DNA from: Gerris lacustris
Lineage: Eukaryota; Arthropoda; Insecta; Hemiptera; Gerridae
Reading direction: 5' to 3'
Length of the DNA: 64,000 nt
NCBI GenBank assembly: GCA_951217055.1
Contig: OX578284.1
Coordinates: forward strand, 43,055,467 to 43,119,466
The notes below the pieces were generated by a model. That model was given only the letters and a program-made list of their open reading frames with translations. It was not told the origin of the DNA and did no database searches. The position numbers were made by a program, and so were the translations under genes. The number at the start of each line of letters is the position of its first letter. Position 1 is the stretch's first letter. Positions 11,041 through 27,218 of the stretch are shown here, piece after piece.

Positions 11041-12030
11041 GGTAACAACCACTAACCAGCTCTAGCTTCCTCACTTCCCCACAAGGCATCTCTAATCAAG
11101 TCTAGCTACCTCACTTCCCCTTAAGTCATCACCATCACTAACCAACTCTAGCTATCTCATTTCCCCTCAAGTCATCACTAACCAGCAATAGCTTTCACTG
11201 ACTCCCTCAAGCCATCATCATTAACCAGCTCTCGCTACCTCACTTCCTCTCAAGTTGCCACTAACTATAGCTCTAGCTACCTCACTTCCTCTCAAGCCAA
11301 CACTAACCAGCTCTAGCTACCTCCCACCCTTTCAAGCCACCAAGCCACCACTAAGCATCTTTAGCTACTTCAGACCTCCTCAAACCACCGCTAACCAACT
11401 CTAGCTACCTCACTTCCCATTAAGCCACCGCTAACCAGCTCTAGCTACCTCACACCACCGCTTGCAATTTGCAATCTCCAGCCACCTCAACTTGAGGTGG
11501 TTAACGGTGGCTTGAGGTGGTTAACGGTGGTTAATGGTTAACGGTGGCTTGAGGTCCTCAAGCCACCGTTAACCATTTCTATGTCAAATACAAAGTTGTT
11601 ATTTCCCAATCTATACTCCTTCGTTTACTAACTAACTCTAGCTATCTCACTTCCCCTCAAGTCATCACCAACCAGCAATTGCTTTCACTGACTCCCTCAA
11701 ACCATTATCATTAACCAGCTCTGGCTACCTCACTTCCTCTCAAGCCAAGACTAACCAGCTCTAGCTACCTCCCACCCTTTCAAGCCACCACTAAGCATCT
11801 CTAGCTACTTCAGACCTCCTCAAACCACCGCTAACCAAGTCTAGCTACCTTACTTACCATTAAGCCACCGCTAACCAGCTCTAGCTACTTGAGTCTCCTC
11901 AAGCCTCCACTAACCACCTCTAGCTACCTCACACCACCGCTTGCCATCTCCAGCCACCTCAAGCCACCGTTAACCATTTCTATGTCAAATACAAAGTTGT
12001 TATTTCCCAATCTATACTCCTTCGTTCAAA
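11041..12030. repeat. degenerate tandem array with internal inversion and duplication
   Basis: Diverged units of roughly 45-50 bp repeat phrases such as CTAACCAGCTCTAGCTACCT, CACTTCCCCTCAAG and GCCACC. A larger block is duplicated about 400 bp apart: ACCATTTCTATGTCAAATAC followed by AAAGTTGTTATTTCCCAATC occurs near 11571 and 11968. Between about 11485 and 11555 the units run in the opposite direction (GGTGGCTTGAGGTGG), giving a head-to-head junction. Confidence 0.85.
11533..11577. repeat. 45 bp near-perfect palindrome
   Basis: Arms of 22 bp (11533-11554 and 11556-11577) are perfect reverse complements around a single T. It marks an inversion junction within the tandem array and could extrude a cruciform. 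Confidence 0.95.
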
Positions 12031-12530
12031 TAGATTTTTCCAACATGAATTTTCAACGTTTTACAATGGGAACAGATGAAAAATTAATTTACTTTTTTTT
12101 TACTTTGTTCTATTCTTTTGGGTTTTTCATAATTTAAAACCCAATTCAAGTAACAAGTAACAATCAAGCAATATATAAACTTACCTTTTTCGAATTTATC
12201 ATACAAAGAGTATAAATTTAACCAAGGGAAACTTAATAGGAATTGTAATCGATTTTTGTTTTCTTTTTTTTTTTCAATTGTTACGTTTAAAAGGATTGAA
12301 TTCTTTAATTTGATTTCTAATAAAAGAATTTCTTTATCGTATGTACGGATTCGAACAAAGGAATGTTTCCTGTAAGTAAATAATGGAAAAGACTGGAAAA
12401 TTACATGAAATATTCATAATACTTAGGTTATGAAGCGAATAAACAAAAAAGAAGAGAATTCTATGAATTTTTACGTCATTTTTGACCTCTGAGAAGTTAA
12501 AAAAGATATACTAAAAAATATTAAAATTTC
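12031..12530. other. AT-rich DNA, nothing recognised
   Basis: No exon, transposon end or structured repeat is visible. Confidence 0.4.
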
Positions 12531-12534
12531 AAGT

Positions 12535-12745
12535 CAGGGCAGAACAGCACAGTTTTGTTTTTTCAACCGCAGATATAAGTATACGAAACCGCTAGAAATG
12601 AGACACAGAGCAGAGCAGGGCAGTATTACCGTATTGTGGCCTACCCGACGCTAGTGCATCTGGCGTCTCAATCCGCGTGGACAGGTATATTTCTGCGGTT
12701 GAATAAAACCGAGCTGCCTTTACCTGCTACTGCGTCGAATGCGTC
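12535..12745. mobile_element. small inverted-repeat element (MITE-like)
   Basis: Imperfect terminal arms of about 45 bp face each other. The left contains CAGTTTTGTTTTTTCAACCG then CAGATATA. The right, reversed, contains CGGTTTTATTCAACCGCAGA then AATATA. There is no coding capacity. I could not fix a target duplication, so the superfamily is open. Confidence 0.5.
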
Positions 12746-13390
12746 TCAATGTGCGCCCGGATAGTACGAATTTATTTATCCATATTAAATATTAAACAAT
12801 ATTTCAACTGGCGATTGTTTACATTACGATTTATTATCAGCTGATTCAGAGATTTGTTACTTTCTCATTTACGGTAATGTATATAGAGAGAAAGTATTGA
12901 TGCATGCAAATTCAATTTTGATGGATTTGAACGTTTTAAAGTTTAAAAAGGTGGTTTTATAAAAAATGTCAGGCTCTAGTCTATGCAGATACGTAGAACC
13001 TAAACTATAGCGGCCCAGAGGGTTTTTTTTCTCGAAATTTGGCGTATATGTTTAGACACATCATATCCTAGGGCAAATCAAGAAATTAATTTTAGACCTA
13101 AAATTAATTTTTCGATGTATGGTTAAACATTTTGGGGGCCCTGCCTGTCGAAAACTAGAAAAAAAATCTATCCAAAACAACAATTTTGTAATGTGTATTT
13201 AAATAAGAATTTATTCATATAAGTATTTTTTCCGGAAAAAATAAAGCATAATGTAGTTTTCTCTGTATTTATCTAAGGCCCCACTGTAAGCTCTCTAAGC
13301 TAGTGAACACCTCAACCACGATTTTTTCTAATAGTCACCATTATATTAAACAAAATTGATGAAAATCAACACAAACACATACACACACAC

Positions 13391-13392
<2 letters not shown>

Positions 13393-13465
<73 letters not shown>
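13393..13465. repeat. (TA)n microsatellite, left of palindromic element
   Basis: Uninterrupted TA tract that abuts the palindromic element starting at 13466. Confidence 0.98.
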
Positions 13466-18147
<4,682 letters not shown>

Positions 18148-18695
18148 GGGTGATTCAAAAGTTCGGAAACGGCTTAATATCTCTGGTTATAATTAAGATA
18201 TTAAGATGCTCTTTGCGGGTATCTTTATTATTTATAAAAAACTAATATTTTTGGTGGGTAATAATATTTTCCACCATATTGGATTGAACTTTGAAATTTT
18301 AAATTGGGATTGACATAAAGTGATACATTTTTGGAAAGGTCTAAAAAAATGATAACATTTGCCGCAAACCGAGCTTTCTATCTACTCTCGTTCCAAAATG
18401 GTGGACACTCAAAGATTAAACATTTTATCTTTTTTTCTTATTTTCATTAGTTTAGTTAGAGATAAAAAATCGATCCGAGACAACTCAGTCTAACTTTCTC
18501 ATATAATCTCGGTCTCAGATTCCAGAAAACATAGTTAGTTATCAAGTCATAGTTTCCGAGATATTGATGAAAATAAATCTGATTTTGTTAAAAAACGAAA
18601 AACAAAAAGTAGGTAAACAACCACTTTTTGGACACATTTTAAATAATATAAATTAACTAAGCATCGCGTAGGTTTTTCATTAAAGCGAGCTTACT

Positions 18696-20454
18696 CAGTG
18701 GCGTAGCTAGGGCTTTGGGGCCCCCCCGCAAGAACTCTTTGGGGGCCCCCCACAAAAAAAAAAAAATACGAGTGGTGTCGCGGGACACCCGGTAGGAACG
18801 AAGTTCCTTACATTGTTCATTAAATATAAAATCACACTGCTAAGTACGTATACGTTGCTAACTACTCGTTCCAATAAATATTTTTGACTCAATTAGAAAA
18901 TTATTATTAGTAAAATTATTACATAAAACTTATTACAAAAATCGGTACTTTTTTACTTTAGCACCCCCCTATATCCCTTTGTATTTATGGTTATTTAGAA
19001 AAAGGAATATGTACAGAGTAGTATATATTCCTTACTCTAAATTGCTATTATGACGAAGGGATATTTATTCCAATGTACCTTGGGACAAAGGAATGTCACA
19101 CTTGTGTATATTATTATAATTGTGATCATATCTCTTAGTCTATCAACTATTAAGATAGAGTAATATTAAATATTATATAACTGTCCCACGAATCTCAATG
19201 TCATGGGGAGACAAACACACATTCCTTTGAGACTTTTGTAGGGCAGACTATTGTTTAGAACCAAGGGGGGTGCTAAAGTAAAAAAGTGCCCAAAAATCCC
19301 TTGATCCGCTTATGAGCAATATTATTTTATTACATCAATTTATACTTATATATTTACAGTTTTACTGGTTAATAATTTAACATAGTCGACACTGTCAATT
19401 TCTGACGATTCTCTTGGTGCACTTTCCATTTTAAATAATATCCGAATACTTTTCTCAATGATAGAAACAATAATTGAAAAAAAGCGTTGTTTTGTGGATA
19501 AATAGCGAGTTTGACAATTGACAGGAAGAAGGAGTAAGAGAGAGAGAGTATAGTGAGAGAGAGATGAAAAGATAGAAGAGTTGGGATTGCACACGAAAGG
19601 ATACCAAACGAATTATAGTAAAGGGGGAATCACTCTACATTCTTAATATTCCACCTATATCAACTACAAACCTCATACTTCCGCCATCAACTTTTAAAAA
19701 TTCTAAAATATATCACGTCACTGTAAAATAACTGCTGCTTGTATCAGGTTGAAATTTTGCATGCCTGTTTCAATTGTACTTTAGACGATGTGTATGAAGT
19801 TTTATTAAAATCGTTACGTTAGAACGTAAGATATCGGTAAAAACGTTGTTTTCTACGAACGTTTAGGTCCGCTTTAATAAATTTAGCGATTTTTATCACT
19901 TCATAGCAGAGTCGGTGTTCGTATTAATAAAACAAATTATTTATAAAAGTTGTTTGTCTCATTAAATAGATAAAGTTAGATTTTTTTCCCGTCCTAAAAT
20001 TCCAATTTTAAATTTGAAGCTTACGTTTACGCGAGCGTTGCGCGTGAACGCTTGGGCGGATAACGTTGTCCAACGAACCTGTCCTGGGCATTGGTAAAAT
20101 GAACATGTGTACCGTGTACCAAATTTTAACTAAGTCGGTCAACTTTTACACGAGTTATCGTCATCCGTAGAGTTCGTGACGCTTTTAGCGTGACGGTGAT
20201 TTTGGTCGTTTTTTTCGGATTCACTCCCGGGCTCCAGAACGTGCCATAAGGAACATCGTTCCAAAAGGATTTGCGTTCAGAACTAAATGGGACCCCCTGA
20301 CAATGGTATAGAAGTATGATTAACAAAAGGTAGTTATATTATGCTCTAATCTAAAGGGTGCCCCCATCGACATTGGTACATTGAATTTGGGGGCCCCTAG
20401 CACCGGGGGCCCGCCCGCAATGCAGGCCCATGCGGGCCCATAGTTACGCCCCTG
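18696..20454. mobile_element. hAT-like non-autonomous transposon nested in foldback element
   Basis: Terminal inverted repeats read CAGTGGCGTAGCTAGGG on the left and, reversed, CAGGGGCGTAACTATGGG on the right. The 8 bp duplication AGCTTACT flanks it exactly (18688-18695 and 20455-20462). An 8 bp duplication with CAG-GGCG ends is characteristic of hAT. The element is 1759 bp and includes a further 347 bp insertion. I see no transposase frame. Confidence 0.88.
18944..19290. mobile_element. 347 bp MITE nested in the hAT-like element
   Basis: Terminal repeats GGTACTTTTTTACTTTAGCA / GGCACTTTTTTACTTTAGCA (reversed right end) extend 26 bp with one mismatch. The 8 bp duplication CAAAAATC lies at 18936-18943 and 19291-19298. 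Superfamilies that make 8 bp duplications include hAT, P and Merlin; the terminal GG leaves this open. It is non-coding. Confidence 0.85.
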
Positions 20455-20860
20455 AGCTTACTGCAATTAATATTTAATATTATATTTCGTGAGATCTGAG
20501 ACCGAGATAATATGAAAAAGTTAGTCTGAGTTGTCACAGACCGATCTTTTATATTAACTATTAAAAATAAGAAAAAATATTACATTTTTAAACTTTGAGT
20601 GCCCGCCATTTTGGAAGGGGAGAGATTTTGGGGGGAGTAGATAGAAAGCTAGTGTTTGCGGAAATGTTTTCTTTTTTTAAAGACCTTTCAACAAATGTGT
20701 CAATTTATGGGTGTCCTAATTTAAAATTTCAAAGTTTAATCCAATATGGTCCACCAAAAAAGTAGTTTTTTTATAAATGATCAAGATACCGGAAAACCGG
20801 AACTTAATATCTCAATTATAACCGGAGATATTAAGCCGTTTCCGAACTTTTGGATCACCC

Positions 20861-20985
20861 TATAAAATTTTCAATATACATTTTTTAATTTTCATTCTTT
20901 ATTTGTTAGTGTGGTGGGAGGATGAAACCACTGAAAACCGACCAATTAGCTCTGGGTGTGGATAGGTTAAAATTTGCTCGTTTTT
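20861..20985. other. short spacer
   Basis: AT-rich spacer between the foldback element and repeat family C. Confidence 0.4.
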
Positions 20986-21700
20986 AGGGTCCATAGGCAA
21001 AACCGAAGACCCTTATATTTTCCTGCGTGTGTCTGTCCGTCCGTCCGGTCGCCTGCTCTCGCGGCTACACCTTTCGTCCGATCACTTTGAAATTTGGCAT
21101 GTATGCATCTTGTACCTACCCACATATTTTAAAAATATAGCGACTTGTAAAAAAACATTTTTCAAAATAATTAGGGTAAAAAAACTTAAGGGTTAAAATT
21201 TCTTAGGGTTTAATTTTTTTTCGACACCGTGAGGGGTATCATATGAAAGGGTACGTCGAGCTGATTACAAATATATATAATTCTTTGGTTATAACTTTGA
21301 TAGGGCGAGCGTAGGCGAGTTTGAAGCGGGTGTGAAACGTGTCCCCCCCCCCCTCTATCTCGCATATGTGAAATGCAAAAAATCATTCAACATTCTTTGA
21401 CCAAAAGTAAATACCACTTTTTGGAAATTTCGAAAAGAATATTATTTTATTTTTTTTGACAAAATACGTTTTTTATAATTATGGTCTTTTCGATGTATTT
21501 ATAGGGTTTTAGTCCGGTTCAGTGGCAGAAAAGTACTTTATTGGAAGTTTGTTTATGTGTTTTGAGAATATCATACCCATAGGATAGTTCAAAGTAAGCT
21601 TTTTAGCATTTTAAAAAACACCATAGGGTACTACTTAAACTATACAGTGTGGTGGCCTACGGACCCTTGTTGTGTGCTGACTAGCACACACTTGACCTGT
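20986..21700 (+). mobile_element. repeat family C, copy 1 (TIR element plus terminal hairpin)
   Basis: It starts AGGGTCCATAGGC and has the inverse GCCTACGGACCCT at 21655-21667. An 8 bp perfect hairpin (TGTGTGCT/AGCACACA) and CTTGACCT follow immediately. Copy 2 at 61514 has the same order of landmarks. The interior contains CTGTCCGTCCGTCC and GATCACTTTGAAATTTGGCA but no frame. Confidence 0.8.
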
Positions 21701-22560
21701 TTATTAATTGATTAATAATTATTATTCTCATAGGTCGAAAGTGTGTATTTTAATTTTTTATAAATGTTGGCCAATTTCAACTAAAAGTAATAAAACTCGA
21801 ACCTCTAGGTGGTCTAGAAGTACCAAATAGTATTATTAGTGAAATATTATTAGTGAGTAAATGGGTATATGTATATATGTGTGTGTGTTTGTCAGATATG
21901 ATCCAGTGACCGGTGACTAGTAGTAGTTCTCTGTTTAATTGAACAGTCTTAGTTTTAGTTGGGCACTGACCTGTTGTGGGATCAAAGTGAACGATCACTC
22001 GTGAATGAGGAAGATAATTGTCAGAGTTAAATAAATAAGAGACCGAGTTTTGAATTCATTGTTTACTTGCAATGATTCTAAAGCGTCTATGTTGCAAGGT
22101 CTATCTTGTAAGGTAAAAAGAAAACCGCGACATAGAAGATCCATTTAGGTTTTAGTACCACATCTGATTTCAAGCTAATAAATTTGGAATTATTTCACAA
22201 TAATTAGGAAAATAGGAGAATATAATATAGACAATTTGGTAAAACATTCCAATTTCAAGTAAATTTTGATAACACATAATTGTTACTATGTAGGCTTATT
22301 ATTATAGATTAAAATTGGTTCAAAATTCTGTTGAATATAGATTTCACTGCGCCCAAGTGTCAAAGTGGGTAACCAAAATTGTGGAACATTCTCTGTTAAT
22401 GCTGTCAAAAGCCATTAAATAAATCTATGTAAATTTTAACTCATTCCAGACTAAGTAATGTGTAATTGGAAAAACAATAAAATAAGTAACTGTCTTATTT
22501 TCTTCATCATTTCCGTTTTTGTTTTTTTTAAGTAAAAGATAAATTTCTTTCCTTCTTGAA
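21701..22560. other. AT-rich DNA, no gene recognised
   Basis: No exon or complete element seen. Confidence 0.4.
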
Positions 22561-22653
22561 GGATCTATGAAGGACTTGCTTTTTCTCTAAACAGAAGAAA
22601 AAAGAGAAAAAGAAAATGCTTTAGGAAAGAAAAGAAAAAGTATAAAGACGTAC

Positions 22654-22795
22654 CCTGGGGACATTGTTCCTTCGGATTTCTACTAATAGATTCCATTAGA
22701 AAGGACAAGTCTGAGGAAGGATGGGGTGTGGACTGAGTATGGGTCTCTGGTCTCATGGGATTATACCATGGTTCTCCGAGTCCTTTTTTTCTTTG
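22654..22795 (-). CDS. candidate internal coding exon, unknown protein
   Basis: On the minus strand a frame opens after GTTAG (possible acceptor, weak pyrimidine tract) and runs 47 codons to a splice-donor-like GTACGT. The peptide includes GEPWYNPMRPETHTQ and LSFLMESISRNPKEQCPQ, with varied, protein-like composition and no stop. The exon would end in phase 1. I do not recognise the protein. LSFLMESI faintly recalls EH1-type repressor motifs, which is only a guess. Position and strand rule out an ordinary upstream exon of slou. It may be a chance frame. Confidence 0.3.
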
Positions 22796-23130
22796 CTAAC
22801 CCTCAATCTTACACTAGAGCCACTTAGTCCTTACCTACAGCTTCAGTCTAGTAACAACCAATACTAACAACTAGCCTTTATTCTACAGCAAACAATCTAA
22901 ACAACTCTAACCACGTATTAAACTTCTCCCCGCACAAATACAACATTTCCGGATCCGCTTTAACTTATAATTTGAACTAATCAATTTTGTAATTATCTTA
23001 TCAGACGTTCAAATTATTCTTGGATATAACTTTTTAATTACAAAAGTTTACATTATACGTCATCTCTCAGTGATTATACTTTAGGTACATAATAAAAAAC
23101 TTGGTTTTTCGGTGAAATCTGCGTCACAAA
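22796..23130. other. short non-coding stretch
   Basis: It contains a donor-like GTAG|GTAAGG on the minus strand near 22836 but no supported exon. Confidence 0.3.
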
Positions 23131-23139
23131 AATTGGAAA

Positions 23140-24140
23140 GACCGACGTTTCGCTTCCACTACTGGAAATATTTTCAGGTGCGTGGTGCATCATGATGTTA
23201 ACTTAATGGGACAATTTTGGAAGGTAGATTGTACCTGGGTTTCCCAGGGGTTCCTTGAATCGGGTTAATCATTCGTAGGGATGATGCAATAGGGCACATA
23301 CTGCCTTTGTCGGTGTTCCTTTGTGTAGCGGGTGATGTTCGAAGTCGGAAAGTGACTTAGCAAAGGTGCTGACCACTTTACTTCCACTAACCAGAGGTTT
23401 CCAGGTCCGAGAGAGGGTGACACCATCCTCTCTGTTCAAGTTATCTGGTTGTGCACGATCTCAATACCACCCTACTGTGATATCTGTTGACAGATGCGAG
23501 TAAATGAATATCCTCAACTTAATGAGATAACCGGTTTCTTCAAAATGCTGATGTATCGCGTTCTTGTAGGCAGGTAGAGATCAGTCTTCCGGTTTGTCGG
23601 ATGTATAGTTTTTTCCGCAACTACAAAAGGATTTGGTAGACTGCAAGTTTTGAGATAAAGTTGATCTTTCGGCGACTTCAGCAGGTTGTCATGAGGGCGT
23701 TGAATGTGGTCCAGTTGGAGTGTGTTCTGAGAATCTTGATTATCTTTTCCGACATCCCTTACATGGATAGGAGATTAGTCTTCTGTTGGTTTTCCATCCA
23801 TTCTGCAAGGGTGCGATTCTCAGTGATCTCTTCGCGGTGAATAGTTCTCAGTATGTCTTCTTTCTTGAAGCCATGCTTAGTTCTTGCTGAATTAAGGTAC
23901 TCCTTCTCTTCTTTCCAATAGTCATAGTTCTCGTCAAAGATCCTGAAACCCCTCGAGACTAAATGTGGATGACAGCTATTTTGTGTGTCGGATGGTGATG
24001 TGACGCTGTCTTGAGGTAGCTATATATACGTGGGCTTCCTGTTGATGGCGTGTCCTAGAGTTCAGTTGGTCTTCTTTGTCACCAGAACATTCAGAAAAGG
24101 CAGACAGTCCTTTTCCTCAGCAGCACTCCCAACTTAGAGC
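23140..24140 (-). pseudogene. decayed Penelope-like element (RT tail and GIY-YIG)
   Basis: Reading the minus strand from 24140: LPFLNVLVTKKT, then GHAINRKPT, and after a frameshift YLKTASHHHPTHKIAVI, all typical of the end of the Penelope-like RT. A segment with GFRIFDENYDYWKEEKEYL follows, then KSPKDQL and FCSCGKNYTSDKPED, and PAYKNAIHQHFEETGYLI, which matches the C-terminal GIY-YIG endonuclease layout (Cys-Gly core, His/Glu-rich helix). The GIY-YIG core residues are degenerate, and several stops and frameshifts occur. The element is 5'-truncated, as is usual for such insertions. Confidence 0.75.
23144..23177 (-). ncRNA. hammerhead-like motif at 3' end of Penelope-like element
   Basis: The minus strand reads CTGAAAA (23177-23171), a stem with TTCC/GGAA, then CGAAACGTC (ending at 23144). 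GAAACGTC gives the tiny self-complementary stem III and a GTC cleavage triplet. The invariant G8 is A here, so it is probably inactive. Its position just 3' of the GIY-YIG remnant ties this motif type to Penelope-like elements within the window. Confidence 0.45.
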
Positions 24141-25264
24141 TATCATGAATCATGATATTTTGTCTTGATGATTCTTCTAAATAAATATACAAACTTTCAT
24201 TGAATACCATTTTTATTCTCGTAACAGTATTACATGCTACATTCTACATTGGAAGATAAAATAAATTTAAGAAGTTTTCGTTTTTATCCTTTGCATGAGA
24301 GCTATTTTAAATTAATCTGACTTAAGAGATGTTGACTCCCGTACGAGTATGTGTTGAGCATGAACTCTCGGTTATATTTTGAGGAGGGTGGAAAGAGGTT
24401 AAAAAAAGGATATTAACCAAAAAAGAGTGACATTATACCTCTATATCACTCCTTTTTCAGCTCTAAAAAAGAGTAAACTTGGGCCCTTAAAAAAAAACGG
24501 GGTGACATTAAATATTGAAATACACTAGGGAGGAGCCGACTTGGTTAACCGTAAGGGGAGGGTAAGCGAATATTTCGTGTCTAAGGGGAGGGGGGGGGGG
24601 GGGACGCGGCACTGACTCCTCGTCAATTAGGATGATTTGTGGGCTTGTCCCCCCTTCTATTTTCCCCCTTAAAGTTGACGATATTTAATATTTCAAGGGT
24701 CCATTTTCGCTCGGAGTTTATTTCAGGGGGTTTTGGGTTTGAAGTGAACAGCCCCCCTGAGGTTGTAGAAGGGGGTTAAACCCCCTCTCTACATGAAACT
24801 AAGCGCCACCCTCTCCCCCCCCCCCCCCCTTTAAAAACCATCTCACAAAACTCTACCATCTTTTTCTAACTTACGCTTAGAAAAAAGAACCATTTACCGC
24901 CCCTCGTCATGTTTTTCTTTTTTTCCCTCAACCCTCAACCGCGCCATTTTCAAAATAACTTCCATTAATATTTGAGCGGAAGTTTTTATTTCGGTAATGA
25001 GTGTTGAAACATTCAGTTCCACCATCTTCTTCCTCTTACTTCCTTCGTCTTTATCTTTATTTGTTTTCATATATTTTTTTATTTGTTGCTTGTTACTTTT
25101 TGTTAGGATCATTTATCTTAATTTACTAGAAAGATATTACGAAAAGAAATGAAACAATTTTTTTTTTTTTTTTTTTTCAAATATATTTAAAAGGAAAATA
25201 ACCAATTAAAGGTTTTAATCGGAATTGTATTTTAGATTATTTATTTAGCTGACAGATAAACCTA
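24141..25264. other. non-coding DNA rich in C/G runs
   Basis: It contains long G- and C-runs (24591-24603, 24817-24830) and a T-run (25160-25177), with GC-richer text at 24480-24830. No gene recognised. Confidence 0.4.
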
Positions 25265-25365
25265 AATGGAGATTAATAGTACATTACGCGTCTAGTGGGG
25301 AAAATAGCATTTTGCAAGCGAGTGTGAAGTTTGCACCCGAGCGAAAATGAGGATTCACAGTAGCT
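25265..25365 (+). repeat. repeat family D, partial copy
   Basis: It shares ATTACGCGTCTAGTG, TAGCATTTTGC and GTTTGCACCCGAGCGA with 58640-58720 in the same orientation. It is truncated. Confidence 0.6.
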
Positions 25366-25529
25366 TGACAAACACATTTAACTTCAGCGGTCTAGTTTAT
25401 ATTGAGATCATTACTAAGATGATTGTTAAATTGATCCTCAATAATTACACTACATAGCAGGTCGGTTTGAACACATTAACATGCAGTCATCATGATATAT
25501 CAAAAGATCATTTTACTTAAAGTTTTAAT

Positions 25530-26325
25530 ATAAATCAGTTTTTGGAACGAAGTTCCTTATGGCACGTTCTGGAGCAGGGAGTGAATCCCAAAAAAACGAC
25601 CAAAATCACCGTCACAAAATCACCGTCATGCAAAATCCGTCACGAAATCTACAGATGACGATAACTTGAGTAAAAGCTCACCGAGTTAGATTAAATTTGG
25701 TACACATGTTCATTTTACCAATGCCCAGGCTGAGTTCATCGGAAAACGTTATCCGCCCAACGCTCGCATACACGTAAGCTTTAAAAGACGGGAAAAAGTG
25801 TTATTAAGGAAGCCTGTTACTTGACTTGTTTTGATTATTTTTGTTGTATATGTCAAAAATGTCACTTTGTTTTGTAAATAAATACAATATAATCATGTAA
25901 ACTTTCATCCTGATACAAGCAGAAGCTGTAGAGTAGGGAAGAGATATATTTTATAATATTTTAAATTAATTGGCCGGGTAGGTAGAAAACAGTCCTATTT
26001 CAATCCAAAATCCTTTAACAAACATACTCTTTCACTATAAACTCATCATGATCAACTTTTTCTTATGTTTAATATATATTTATAGTAAGAAGCTTGCTTT
26101 AATTATACAAATAATGATTTTCTTTTAATTTTGCCTTAACTCTGCCAGGTACAAACAGTTCGTTTCTTTTAATTTTGTCTCTTTTCTAACTTCGTCATGT
26201 ATATAAGTAGTTAGCAATGTATACGTACTTAGCAGTGTGATTTTAAAATGTATGTTTAATGAAAAATTTAAGGAACTTCGCTCCTATACCGGGTGTCTTG
26301 CGACACCTTAATTGGTCGTTATCAA
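25530..26325 (-). mobile_element. second copy of the hAT-like element, truncated
   Basis: The reverse complement of parts of 18765-20285 is recognisable in order. AACGAAGTTCCTTATGGCAC, CCAAAATCACCGTCAC, TTTGGTACACATGTTCATTT and CTGATACAAGCAG occur here, then CTTAGCAGTGTGATTTTA and ACCGGGTGTCTTGCGACACC. Both CAG-GGCG termini are missing and the 347 bp MITE is absent from the matching place. That supports the MITE as a later insertion into the other copy. Confidence 0.7.
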
Positions 26326-27218
26326 TGATTGTATATATTTAAAAAGCAAAATGGTATAAATCAGCATTATAATTTATATATATTTCAATGACTAAACGCA
26401 GCTTTGTCATAGGCAATGTAGTGTTCTCAATCTTTAGAAAAAGTTATGTTGGTTACATAATGTAGATAGATTTTATTTCGAAGCTGTGGTAACCATGGGA
26501 TAGAAAGAGGCACTGGAAGAACTTTAAGGGATAAACAATTGTACATTTGACGATTTATTAGCCCTAGTTGATAGATGAGCTGTTGAAGAGTAATGATTGT
26601 TAGGTGTATCTTCACGCTAACGCAGTTTATAGAAAACGACGTCAAGTTACTAGCGGGGTTATAGGTGGGCCAATTAGGAGCTGTGTCGCAATACATGTTA
26701 CACTGGAGCAGAAACCCTACTGAAAGTCCCTTTCAATAAACCTGGATCTCTACAACTTTACTGCCCAATTCCACTAATTGGCAACAGATATCGTGGAGAA
26801 GTGAGTCCACTTTGGAAACCTTATAGCTGACCGTTTCCACTAACAGGCTCCTATATACTTTCCCTCCATCTCTAAACTTCACTAAACTCTCTCGCTTTCC
26901 CAAACCCTTTACTCGTCACCTATTTTATATGTCTTTATAATTTTGTTACTTTCTAAATTTTCTAAAAATTTTAGGTGTCTTATTGTTTTTAATTTCAATT
27001 ACCTCTGGTAAATATATTAACAGGTTTAGTAAATGTAATTAAAAGTAAAGATGCAGGTTTCACGGTTAACATTTCTTTTAGAAACCGACACTGGAAAATA
27101 CTTAAAAAGCTGAAATTTAAGTTAATGAAAAGAGTCATACAGATGATTTAAATTTGGTTTGATTATAGTTTTTTTCTCCTCCTAAACAGATTCTTCCCAT
27201 TCCGTAAAAAATTCTTAC
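26326..27218. other. non-coding DNA, no gene recognised
   Basis: An 89-codon minus-strand frame at 26427-26696 has no recognisable domain. Nothing else noted. Confidence 0.35.

Larger units (their letters stand above)
18148..20860. mobile_element. long-inverted-repeat (foldback) DNA transposon, interrupted
   Basis: The left end GGGTGATTCAAAAGTTCGGA and the right end, reversed, GGGTGATCCAAAAGTTCGGA begin inverted arms that stay alignable for about 380 bp (18148-18525 against 20480-20860). The outer flank is TATA on both sides, compatible with a TA or TATA target duplication. Without the inserted hAT-like element it would be about 946 bp. It has no transposase, so it is non-autonomous. Confidence 0.85.
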
